28,336 nt of DNA from a virus. The stretch covers positions 1 through 28,336 of the IMG/VR virus record IMGVR_UViG_3300025115_000046, one strand, 5' to 3'. Shown in pieces: positions 6,880-13,693 of the stretch. Position numbers and translations under genes: made by a program. The notes beneath the pieces are model-generated. The model ran no database searches. It saw only the letters and a program-made list of their open reading frames with translations, and was not told the DNA's origin. Position 1 is the stretch's first letter, and the number at the start of each line of letters is the position of its first letter.

Positions 6880-7224
6880 ATGGCAGAAGTTATTGAGACA
6901 CACGACATAGACGATTGGGAAATATTGAGTGATGATGGATGGCATGATTTAACACACATTCACAAAACGATTCCTTATGATGTTTGGTCATTGAAGACAG
7001 ACACACACGAATTAATGTGTGCTGACGAGCATATTGTTATTAGATATGATGGTAGTGAAGTATATGTTATGGATTTGTGTGTCGGTGATAAATTAAAGAC
7101 TGATAATGGTATTGAGTGTGTTGTAGAGGTTAAGAAATTAGATATGCCTCAAGAAAGTATGTATGATTTTTCTGTTGATTCCGAAGATCATACATTATTT
7201 ACTAATGGTATTTTATCACACAAT
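6880..7224 (+). other. Split intein 1, C-terminal part (115 residues)
   Basis: Contains DDWEILSDDGW, then the block B region VWSLKTDTHELMCADEHIVI with T and H in the expected order, then LCVGDKLKT, block F MYDFSVDSEDHTLFTNG and block G ILSHN with the penultimate His and terminal Asn. The next residue, S116, is the +1 extein nucleophile and also the P-loop serine. No endonuclease domain is embedded, so it is a mini-intein. Confidence 0.94.
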
Positions 7225-7872
7225 TCTACTATGTCGTCTGTGTATTTGCTTCATTATATGTTGTTTAACAAGGATAAAGTTGTTGCTATATTAGCAAACA
7301 AAGAAACTGCGGCACAAGAGGTTTTAAGGCGTGTTAAGGGTGCTTATTCCATGCTTCCTTTATGGATGCAACAGGGTATTCGTAAATGGAACGAAGGTTC
7401 TATAGAGCTTGAAAATGGTATGCGTATGATAGCGAATACCACATCATCAGACTCCATTTCCGGTGAAACTGTTTCATTATTATATCTTGACGAGTTTGCA
7501 AAAGTTAAACCTCATATTGCTGAAGAGTTTGTAACATCAACACTTCCTGTAGTTTCCTCTGGTAAAACATCTAAGGTTATAATCGTTAGCACGCCACTTG
7601 GGATGAACCAATTCTATTCATATTGGCGTGGAGCAAATGAAACTGACCCTAAACTTGCGAACAACTTCTATCCTATTAAGGTTAACTGGTGGGATCATCC
7701 TGACAGAGATGAAGCATGGAAGATTGAGCAATTAAAAACATTCAATAATGATTTAGCAAAATTTAATCAGGAATATAATTGCTTGAAATCAGAAACTTAT
7801 ATAAATATTAAAGATACAGAAACAGGCGAAATATTAAATATGCCTATTTCCGAAGTATATAATTTATTATAA
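6880..7872 (+). CDS. 17: Terminase large subunit, piece 2: intein 1 C-part, middle extein, intein 2 N-part
   Basis: 330 residues in three parts. Residues 1-115 are the C-part of intein 1, ending NGILSHN. Residues 116-300 are terminase: STMSSVYLLHYM completes the P-loop begun on piece 1, LLYLDEFA at 200-207 is Walker B with the catalytic carboxylate, and VIIVSTPLG at 233-241 is the coupling motif; the part ends FNQEYN. Residues 301-330 (CLKSETYINIKDTETGEI and on) are the N-part of a second intein, which ends at a TAA at 7870. A double-ended splicing substrate like this must be joined at both ends. The ATG at 6880 is forced as the earliest start by two in-frame TAA codons just before it; its ribosome site is weak, so reinitiation or coupling is likely. 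Confidence 0.95.
   Translation: MAEVIETHDIDDWEILSDDGWHDLTHIHKTIPYDVWSLKTDTHELMCADEHIVIRYDGSEVYVMDLCVGDKLKTDNGIECVVEVKKLDMPQESMYDFSVDSEDHTLFTNGILSHNSTMSSVYLLHYMLFNKDKVVAILANKETAAQEVLRRVKGAYSMLPLWMQQGIRKWNEGSIELENGMRMIANTTSSDSISGETVSLLYLDEFAKVKPHIAEEFVTSTLPVVSSGKTSKVIIVSTPLGMNQFYSYWRGANETDPKLANNFYPIKVNWWDHPDRDEAWKIEQLKTFNNDLAKFNQEYNCLKSETYINIKDTETGEILNMPISEVYNLL
7780..7869 (+). other. Split intein 2, N-terminal part (30 residues)
   Basis: Starts at Cys (TGC at 7780-7782) straight after terminase QEYN and runs through YINIKDTETGEILNMPISEV to the stop. It shares the pattern of intein 1 (C, then an alternating strand, TGEI, then a helix with VY), so the two inteins are related. Its partner is on 8857-9201. 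Confidence 0.92.
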
Positions 7873-7880
7873 GGATTTCT

Positions 7881-8864
7881 ATGATATGTTTAGTTTGTGG
7901 CGACAATATTGAGAAATATACATCTACCCAATCGTTTATTACCCATCATGTGGCAAAATATCACGGATTAAATGCTAAAGAATATTATGATCAATATGCT
8001 CGCAAAGACGGTGATGGTGTGTGTAAATGTGGATGTGGGAGACCAACAAAATTTGTAACTTTTATTAATGGTTATCGTAAGTGGCACAGTAGTCAATGCT
8101 ATATTCAGTCTAGTGAATTTAGCGACACTATTAAGAACTCTTTTAGTGTTCGTGATATAGATAGTGAATCTAAAAAAAGAAAAGATACATGTATTAAAAA
8201 ATATGGTGTTGAGCACATATCCCAATTAGAAGAGACAAAACAAAAAGTAATAAACACAAACATATCTAATTGCGGACATTATACTAATTTATTAACTCAA
8301 GATTGTTATGATGCTAGATGGAAATCGTTAAATGATAATAAAGATACTATTAATATTAAAAGACGAGAATCATGGACACCTGAAAAAATTCAAATAACAT
8401 TACGAAAGAGAAAACAGACATGTTTAGAAAAATACGGAGTAGAGTCAGTTTTTCAATTAGATGATGTTAAAAAACATACTAGACAAGTTAATGTTGATAA
8501 TGGTGTGTGGTTAGAAGATGGTAAATTTAATGAATTTCAAGCATATCGACAACGCGTAAGATATTATACATTATTACATAAGGACGAATTATTTGAAAAT
8601 TGGGATGGTTTAGATTATTATACGGGGGATGATTTATTATTATTAAATAATGATTTTGATGGTAAAGGATATTTTAAGTATCAGCCAACGATAGATCATA
8701 AAATTTCTATATTTTATGGATTTATTAATAATATAGATGAAAAAACAATTTCACATATATCTAATTTATGTGTTTGTAGTAGAAGCATAAATGCTCAAAA
8801 GAATATTTTGTGTGAATTTGAATTTAAACAAAAGTTGATTGATAGAGGAGTTATTCATGCTTGA
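7881..8864 (+). CDS. Free-standing homing endonuclease (His-Me finger/HNH-like) between intein halves
   Basis: 327 residues. The N-terminus has a C2H2-like zinc site (C3, C6, H22/H23, H28) followed by a Cys-rich knuckle, CKCGCG at 48-53 with H69 and C73. Two copies of a DNA-contact repeat follow: TCIKKYGVEHISQLEETKQK (103-122) and TCLEKYGVESVFQLDDVKKH (180-199). The C-terminal catalytic part has PTIDHKISIFYGF (D272, H273), then NLCVC (N295) and SINAQK (N304, K307), a His-Me finger pattern common in phage homing enzymes. It would cut terL alleles lacking the insertion and so spread the split-intein locus. It sits in a different frame from the TerL pieces, with AAGGA at 7871-7875, and its last 8 bases overlap piece 3. 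The assignment to HNH versus an EndoVII-like subgroup is uncertain. Confidence 0.87.
   Translation: MICLVCGDNIEKYTSTQSFITHHVAKYHGLNAKEYYDQYARKDGDGVCKCGCGRPTKFVTFINGYRKWHSSQCYIQSSEFSDTIKNSFSVRDIDSESKKRKDTCIKKYGVEHISQLEETKQKVINTNISNCGHYTNLLTQDCYDARWKSLNDNKDTINIKRRESWTPEKIQITLRKRKQTCLEKYGVESVFQLDDVKKHTRQVNVDNGVWLEDGKFNEFQAYRQRVRYYTLLHKDELFENWDGLDYYTGDDLLLLNNDFDGKGYFKYQPTIDHKISIFYGFINNIDEKTISHISNLCVCSRSINAQKNILCEFEFKQKLIDRGVIHA
8845..8850 (+). promoter_or_regulatory. Ribosome binding site fixing the start of TerL piece 3
   Basis: GAGGAG lies 6 bases before the ATG at 8857. It chooses that ATG over the in-frame TTG at 8839, and it lies within the end of the endonuclease gene, so the endonuclease and piece 3 are translationally linked. 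Confidence 0.8.
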
Positions 8865-9201
8865 TACAGAAATAAGATATAATACACGATATCAAATAGA
8901 GACTCCTGATGGTTTTGTTGATTTCGATGGTATAGGTAAGATTAATATACCACAGTATATTGTTCGTGTATGTTTAGAGTCAGGAACATATATTGATGTC
9001 AGTATTGGTCATATATTTGTTGTAGATGATGAAGAGATACCTGCACGAGAGTTGTGTGTCGGTATGCCTATACAGACCATTGACGGTTTTGATATTGTTT
9101 CGTCTGTGGATCTTATGGATGATATGGCTATTGTGTATGATATATTAGAAGTTGAATCAAAAAATAATTTATATTATGCTAATGGAGTACTAAATCACAA
9201 T
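8857..9201 (+). other. Split intein 2, C-terminal part (115 residues)
   Basis: Same length as the intein 1 C-part. It shows YQIETPDGFVDFDGIGKI, a block B-like YIDVSIGHIFVV where S-I-G-H replaces the usual T-x-x-H, LCVGMPIQT, a block F AIVYDILEVESKNNLYYANG without the usual His, and block G VLNHN. The +1 residue is Cys (TGC at 9202-9204). Confidence 0.92.
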
Positions 9202-9918
9202 TGCAAATTTATAGGATCGAGTGACACACTCATCGACCCTGAAATATTGGAGAGATTGGTTATTAGACAGCCAATAGAGTTTAAATGGAACCACGCATTA
9301 AGCATTTTCAATACCCCAGAAGACAATACAACATACATAATGGGTGTTGATACGGGTAAGGGTACGGGAAGGGATTATAGCGTCGTACAGGTGCTTAAAA
9401 TCAATGGTGAGTTTGATGTTGAACAAGTGGCTATATATCGTAATAATTTAATATCCACACACGACTTTGCACAGGTGTGTATTGGTATATCGAAATATTA
9501 TAATGACGCACAAATGATGATAGAAAATAATGGTATTGGTGAGGCATTAACTCAGGCAATATGGTATGAATATGAGTATGACCACATTATTAATTTAGAT
9601 TCTTCGGGTCTAGGTGTTCGATCTACTGCTAAAAGCAAATTACAAGCTAATTTGTTATTAAAACGGTACTTGGACGAGAAATTCTTAAAAATAAAAGATG
9701 AATATACGATTACAGAATTATCACGATATATTGAAATTCGACCGAATGTGTTCCAGGCGGAGACAAGTTCGACACATGATGACTGTGTTACGGCGTTATT
9801 GTGGGCTTTATATTTCATAACTACTGATTATTTCGATAAAGACAACTTAGAGGTTAAAACCCTTGATGATCAATATGATTTAACTAATAGTGGACCAATT
9901 ATGTTTCTCCCAGATTAA
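8857..9918 (+). CDS. 17: Terminase large subunit, piece 3: intein 2 C-part plus nuclease C-extein
   Basis: 353 residues. Residues 1-115 are the C-part of intein 2, ending NGVLNHN. From C116 the chain is terminase again: CKFIGSSDTLIDPEI continues FNQEYN of piece 2 exactly as QE-x-x-C-x-F-x-GS occurs in uninterrupted relatives. The RNase H-like nuclease follows, with its acidic residues at D165 (GVDTGKGTGRDYS, like T4 LDCSEGRGQDYH), E223 (MIENNG, like T4 YIELNS) and D308/D309 (THDDCV, like T4 YHDDLV). After both splices the product would have 86 + 185 + 238 = 509 residues (T4 gp17 has 610). This domain cuts concatemeric DNA at the start and end of packaging. The C-extein ends MFLPD. Confidence 0.95.
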   Translation: MLDTEIRYNTRYQIETPDGFVDFDGIGKINIPQYIVRVCLESGTYIDVSIGHIFVVDDEEIPARELCVGMPIQTIDGFDIVSSVDLMDDMAIVYDILEVESKNNLYYANGVLNHNCKFIGSSDTLIDPEILERLVIRQPIEFKWNHALSIFNTPEDNTTYIMGVDTGKGTGRDYSVVQVLKINGEFDVEQVAIYRNNLISTHDFAQVCIGISKYYNDAQMMIENNGIGEALTQAIWYEYEYDHIINLDSSGLGVRSTAKSKLQANLLLKRYLDEKFLKIKDEYTITELSRYIEIRPNVFQAETSSTHDDCVTALLWALYFITTDYFDKDNLEVKTLDDQYDLTNSGPIMFLPD

Positions 9919-9929
9919 AATACAAATTA

Positions 9930-9937
9930 TATAAATA
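9930..9937 (+). promoter_or_regulatory. T4-type late promoter box for tail sheath gene
   Basis: TATAAATA, exact match, 12 bases after the TerL piece 3 gene and 82 bases before the sheath ATG. A second TATAAATA at 10002-10009 overlaps the ribosome site region and is too close to serve. Confidence 0.65.
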
Positions 9938-9948
9938 CTATAAAGTGT

Positions 9949-9975
9949 GTTATGATAATATTTCTATATCATAAC
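9949..9975 (+). promoter_or_regulatory. Stem-loop in tail sheath 5' leader
   Basis: GTTATGATA (9949-9957) and TATCATAAC (9967-9975) form a perfect 9-bp stem with a 9-base loop, placed just downstream of the late promoter at 9930. No T-run follows, so it is not an obvious terminator. It may stabilise the transcript of this highly made protein; the function is a guess. Confidence 0.5.
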
Positions 9976-10019
9976 TAAATATAGAATTTATGATATAACG
10001 ATATAAATAGGAGTAAATT

Positions 10020-12275
10020 ATGGCAGGATATTCAGCCCCTGGGGTATACAGACGTGAAATAGACCTGAGCGAAATATTGGTCGCTACGGGTGTATCTAAT
10101 GGAGGAACTGTCGTTAGAGCATTAAAGGGTCCTGTTAGACGACCTGTTCTTGTTACTAATGATAAAGAGTACATTGAAGTATTCGGAGAACCGTATTATG
10201 TTAATGGTTTGGATGATAAAAATCCGACCCAAGCAGCAATAGGTGGAAGTCTCGTTCCCGAACTAGGATATGGGGCATACGGAGCAATAGAGTTTTTAAA
10301 AGAATCTAATACTTTATTTGTTGTTAGAGCATATGATGATGACGATAAATATGCCGTTACTGAGGTTAAATCAGATGCACAGACTGATTATACTGTTAGT
10401 GGTGGTATTTCTGTAACTGACGCTCCACTCGATGTATTTGACTCCAGAGAAAATATTTCTACATACGATAATTATAAGTCTGATTCTAAAATTGATGGAT
10501 CATTGCTTGTTGGATATGTTGGTCCAGGAGAAGATGGTAATCAATATGCTATTACTGTAGAAACAATTAGTCCTGAAGCAGAATGGCTTTATAGTTATGA
10601 TGAGTACCCTACTCAAACTAGTGCTACTATTGCTAAATACGGGTATGATGTTCCAGAAGTGTGGATTAGTGGTACAAATTTAGATACATATGTTACGACA
10701 CATCCTACATCTGCAACCATATATAACCCATTAACATCTGTATATTCTGATCATATAATATTTGTTCCTGAAAATGTCTCAAAGCTTAATGATGACAATA
10801 CTGAATGGAAAATATATAGTGCATTGAGTGGGGCAAATGCTCAAGAAATTATTCCCCCAAGTTCACTTACATCAGAATATAGTGATTGGACATATACTAT
10901 TGATAATAATACCTGGACAATTAATGCTGTAAAATCTGATACTGTTGCACTTAGTGCTACTGGTACATATGTTGCTGAACAGGGTCTTATGACCGGATCA
11001 GGTGACGAAGTTAAAAGACATTTTAAAATAGCAAGCAAAGTTGTTAAACTTTCTGTTTACAAACGTCCTGATGATAAAGAATGGGAAGAATTATATTCTA
11101 ATAACTCTGATGCTAATGAATTTAAGCTTCGAAATGAACCGTTGGAAGTTTTCTTCGGGACAATGGAGCCGACACTAGATACAGATGGTAATGAATTGTT
11201 TATCGAGCGTTCTGTTAACGGTAATTCTAAATATATCTATGTGAAAGCGGACAAGTCATTCGATATTGATGCAACATGGGATTTTGTTGGTGGAGGATTT
11301 ATTGCTCGTAGCCTAGGTAAACCTGATGGTGAAGATAGTGCGGGATTCTTTGTTTATAACGATGATAAATTTGCCAAGTTAACAGGTGGTTCTGCAAATA
11401 TGTCTCCTGGTTTCTTTGGTCGTGATTCCGAGTTCTGGTCGTATTTCGAAAACAGAGAAGAAATTCCTGTTCAAATCTTGATCAACCCAAGTTTCTCGAA
11501 AGAAGATAAATTAGCAGTTGCTGAATTGTGTAATAATAGACGTGACTGTATTGCTTCTAACCCTGTTGGACACGTTAAACTTCTTGATTATAGAGATATT
11601 ATCAACTATGAAGAGTTTGGTTATCCGTATGCATCTTTTATGGCATTGTATTCTGGATATTCAAAAGTATACGATAAATACAATGATAAGTATGTATATC
11701 TTCCTAACTCTCTTTTTGCTGCGGCTCTTTATGCTAGAGTTGATAGATTGACTGATCCTTGGTATGCTCCTGCTGGTGTTGCTAGAGGAACAATGTCTGT
11801 GCTCGATCAGAATAAAGTTTTTAGTAATGACCAAATAGGTAAAATGTATGATAGAAATATCAATACAGTTAAATTCGTTCAGGGTTCAGGATTCGTTATG
11901 TGGGGTCAGAAGACTGCACAACTTAAGAAATCTGCACTCGATAGAATCAATGTCAGACGAAATCTTATCTATATGCAGGTTAATATCGAAAGATCATTGA
12001 ACTCATTTGTATTTGAAAATAATACACAACAAACAAGACTTAGAGTATTTTCTGTTATTGATGATTTCTTGGCTGGTATTAAGGCGGGTGATGGATTATA
12101 TGATTACACTGTAGTTTGTGACGAAACCAATAACACTCCTGCTGTTATTGATTCTAATCAACTCAACGTGGATATATATGTTCAGCCTACGAAAACTATC
12201 GAATTTATACAATTTACAACAGTTATCACCCGAACAGGTGTTAGCTTTAGTGATGTACAACTTAAGTATGCATAA
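10020..12275 (+). CDS. 18: Tail sheath protein (gp18-like)
   Basis: 751 residues (T4 gp18 659), the contractile sheath subunit. The start AGYSAPGVYRREIDLS is the family's opening pattern (SPGV-x-x-x-EIDLS). The middle, about residues 120-420, is a variable surface-exposed region rich in Asp, Thr and Tyr. The last 250 residues hold the conserved part that forms the inner sheath mesh: EEIPVQILINPSF, then CIASNPVG, APAGVARGTM, and the final domain with NVRRNLIYMQVNIERSLNSF and TIEFIQFTTV. The ATG at 10020 has TAGGAG upstream. As in T4, it follows the terminase gene and precedes the tube gene. A terminator follows. Confidence 0.95.
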   Translation: MAGYSAPGVYRREIDLSEILVATGVSNGGTVVRALKGPVRRPVLVTNDKEYIEVFGEPYYVNGLDDKNPTQAAIGGSLVPELGYGAYGAIEFLKESNTLFVVRAYDDDDKYAVTEVKSDAQTDYTVSGGISVTDAPLDVFDSRENISTYDNYKSDSKIDGSLLVGYVGPGEDGNQYAITVETISPEAEWLYSYDEYPTQTSATIAKYGYDVPEVWISGTNLDTYVTTHPTSATIYNPLTSVYSDHIIFVPENVSKLNDDNTEWKIYSALSGANAQEIIPPSSLTSEYSDWTYTIDNNTWTINAVKSDTVALSATGTYVAEQGLMTGSGDEVKRHFKIASKVVKLSVYKRPDDKEWEELYSNNSDANEFKLRNEPLEVFFGTMEPTLDTDGNELFIERSVNGNSKYIYVKADKSFDIDATWDFVGGGFIARSLGKPDGEDSAGFFVYNDDKFAKLTGGSANMSPGFFGRDSEFWSYFENREEIPVQILINPSFSKEDKLAVAELCNNRRDCIASNPVGHVKLLDYRDIINYEEFGYPYASFMALYSGYSKVYDKYNDKYVYLPNSLFAAALYARVDRLTDPWYAPAGVARGTMSVLDQNKVFSNDQIGKMYDRNINTVKFVQGSGFVMWGQKTAQLKKSALDRINVRRNLIYMQVNIERSLNSFVFENNTQQTRLRVFSVIDDFLAGIKAGDGLYDYTVVCDETNNTPAVIDSNQLNVDIYVQPTKTIEFIQFTTVITRTGVSFSDVQLKYA

Positions 12276-12305
12276 TATTTAATTGTATTTTATTGTATTC
12301 ATAAC

Positions 12306-12339
12306 AAATGGGGGATATGTAATGTATCCCCCATTTTTG
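12306..12339 (+). terminator. Rho-independent terminator after tail sheath gene
   Basis: AAATGGGGGATA (12306-12317) pairs perfectly with TATCCCCCATTT (12325-12336) around a 7-base loop, and a T-run follows. The five G-C pairs in this A+T-rich DNA make it the most stable-looking of the three terminators. Confidence 0.92.
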
Positions 12340-12352
12340 TATTTTTAATTTA

Positions 12353-12360
12353 TATAAATA
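12353..12360 (+). promoter_or_regulatory. T4-type late promoter box (cassette 2)
   Basis: TATAAATA within AATTTATATAAATAATATA, 16 bases after the sheath terminator and exactly 40 bases before the tube ATG. The flanks match the boxes at 2454 and 22496. Confidence 0.75.
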
Positions 12361-12400
12361 ATATAAGGAAGATTTTATTATTTATGACAAGGAGTAAATA

Positions 12401-13006
12401 ATGGATTTAAGTGATTTAGGGAATGCGATAAACCCTTCAAATTTTACGATTAATGGTCGCTCATATAAATATCCTGATGTTCAACGTAATTTCATGTGGC
12501 AGTTATTTGTCCCAGGTATTATTAGTGTTGCTCCATCAGCATTATTGGATGCTGAAGACCTATTAGTTAGATGCAGAAGTATTTCAATACCACAGCGTTC
12601 AAATGAACCTATAACATCTAATTTTATGGGAACACGTCAATTCTTCCCCGGTAGAGCTGATCCGGGTGGAGGCACTGTATCTGTTGATTTCGAAGATACT
12701 GAAGATATGGCTATTCAGAGAATTTTTTATGAATGGCAACAGAATATTTTCAACATTAATCCAGCAAGTGCTATAACAGCAGGTAAATCTAAAAAGGTTT
12801 TAAAACGCCTTCTTACTAAAGATTTATACTTGATTTTGTATAATTATGCGGGTGTTCCTTTGCCTAAGCAGATTCGTTTTAAGAATGCATGGGTTCAGAA
12901 TGTTGGTGAAGTATCTATGTCTTATGATGGTAATGAAGCGGTAAAGTATAGTGTAACATTTCAATATGATTATTGGACTTTGTTTCCTGATACAACTACT
13001 ACTTAA
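12401..13006 (+). CDS. 19: Tail tube protein (gp19-like)
   Basis: 201 residues (T4 gp19 163). It has the tube-fold layout: an N-terminal strand (RNFMWQLFVPG), a SISIPQRSNEPI strand pair, FMGTRQFFPG, the FEDTEDMAIQRIFYEWQQNI helix matching T4 MNDEAHDARQKFVDWQS, and the closing NVGEVSMSYDGNEAVKYSVT like T4 NVGELQLDWDSNNEIQTFEV, then DYW near the end in both. It polymerises into the inner tube surrounded by the sheath. AAGGAG lies before the ATG at 12401. Confidence 0.92.
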   Translation: MDLSDLGNAINPSNFTINGRSYKYPDVQRNFMWQLFVPGIISVAPSALLDAEDLLVRCRSISIPQRSNEPITSNFMGTRQFFPGRADPGGGTVSVDFEDTEDMAIQRIFYEWQQNIFNINPASAITAGKSKKVLKRLLTKDLYLILYNYAGVPLPKQIRFKNAWVQNVGEVSMSYDGNEAVKYSVTFQYDYWTLFPDTTTT

Positions 13007-13008
13007 TT

Positions 13009-13013
13009 AGGAG
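13009..13013 (+). promoter_or_regulatory. Ribosome binding site deciding the start of the tube-like gene
   Basis: AGGAG with a 6-base spacer points to the ATG at 13020 rather than the in-frame GTG at 13017. Confidence 0.7.
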
Positions 13014-13019
13014 ATAGTG

Positions 13020-13667
13020 ATGCCGGTAAGTGTAAAGGCTAATGGCTTGAGCTACGGATCGTTTTATACTAATAAATCCGTAGTTCGATCATATAAATTT
13101 GATGTGTGGTTTAATTTTGATAAACGGTTTGGTGAATTTCCAACTATGTCAAATATTATGCCATACCATGTTTTATCTGTAGATATACCTTTCGCTACAT
13201 TTAACAGAGAAACTACGGCTATAGGTGCTTTACAATATTCTTATCCAGTATTATCAAAAGAACAACCATTAGATATTAAAGTCACTATGGAAGAGGATAC
13301 TGATGGGACGATAGCAACATTTATTCAAGATTTACAGAATAGTGTTGTTCGTAAGGGATATCATGTTCCCCCATCACAATCCAAATTAGGTGAAATACAT
13401 ATATCTATTCTTAATCAGCAAGATGTGTTTATTAGTAAATATATTGCTAGAGATGTATTCTTTTTGGGGGCATCATCTATTAATGCATCATATGATAGTA
13501 ATGATACTGTTAGGTATGATATCACATTTGGTACAGATTTTATGGAGCATGTGTCTAATTGGGTTCCACCTGAACCTGATGTTGATGTCCCACAGAGTTC
13601 TATACCTCAAACTATACCGAAGTCTAATAGGTCTGTAACATTTAATCCTGCAAATATTTTTGGATAG
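13020..13667 (+). CDS. Second tail-tube-fold protein (gp19 paralogue, possibly tube initiator)
   Basis: 215 residues starting MPVSVKANGLSYGSF. It repeats the strand/helix order of the preceding tube protein: RSYKFDVWFNF, HVLSVDIPFATFNRETTAI, SYPVLSKEQPLDIKVTMEED, the helix GTIATFIQDLQNSVV, and the closing SINASYDSNDTVRYDITFG, which lines up with SMSYDGNEAVKYSVTF of the tube protein. A Pro-rich C-terminal tail (VPPEPDVDVPQSSIPQTIP) is extra. T4 gp54 and gp48 are also tube-like and start tube growth on the baseplate, so an initiator or tube-end role is plausible. A minor tube subunit is the alternative. Confidence 0.75.
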   Translation: MPVSVKANGLSYGSFYTNKSVVRSYKFDVWFNFDKRFGEFPTMSNIMPYHVLSVDIPFATFNRETTAIGALQYSYPVLSKEQPLDIKVTMEEDTDGTIATFIQDLQNSVVRKGYHVPPSQSKLGEIHISILNQQDVFISKYIARDVFFLGASSINASYDSNDTVRYDITFGTDFMEHVSNWVPPEPDVDVPQSSIPQTIPKSNRSVTFNPANIFG

Positions 13668-13693
13668 TTGAATTTTTTAATAAGGAATGAATT

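Noticed and set aside
8839-8856. TTG start at 8839 extending TerL piece 3 by six residues.
   Set aside because: GAGGAG at 8845-8850 points to the ATG at 8857 and would lie inside the longer version.
6421-9918. terL as a decayed pseudogene, or interrupted by group I introns with an endonuclease.
   Set aside because: All ATPase and nuclease residues are intact and the break points carry protein-splicing blocks (Cys start, block B, HN|S or HN|C end). Introns would not encode these, and each piece has its own stop and start.
10002-10009. Second TATAAATA before the sheath gene.
   Set aside because: A start site a few bases downstream would fall at the ATG and remove the ribosome site; the box at 9930 is better placed.
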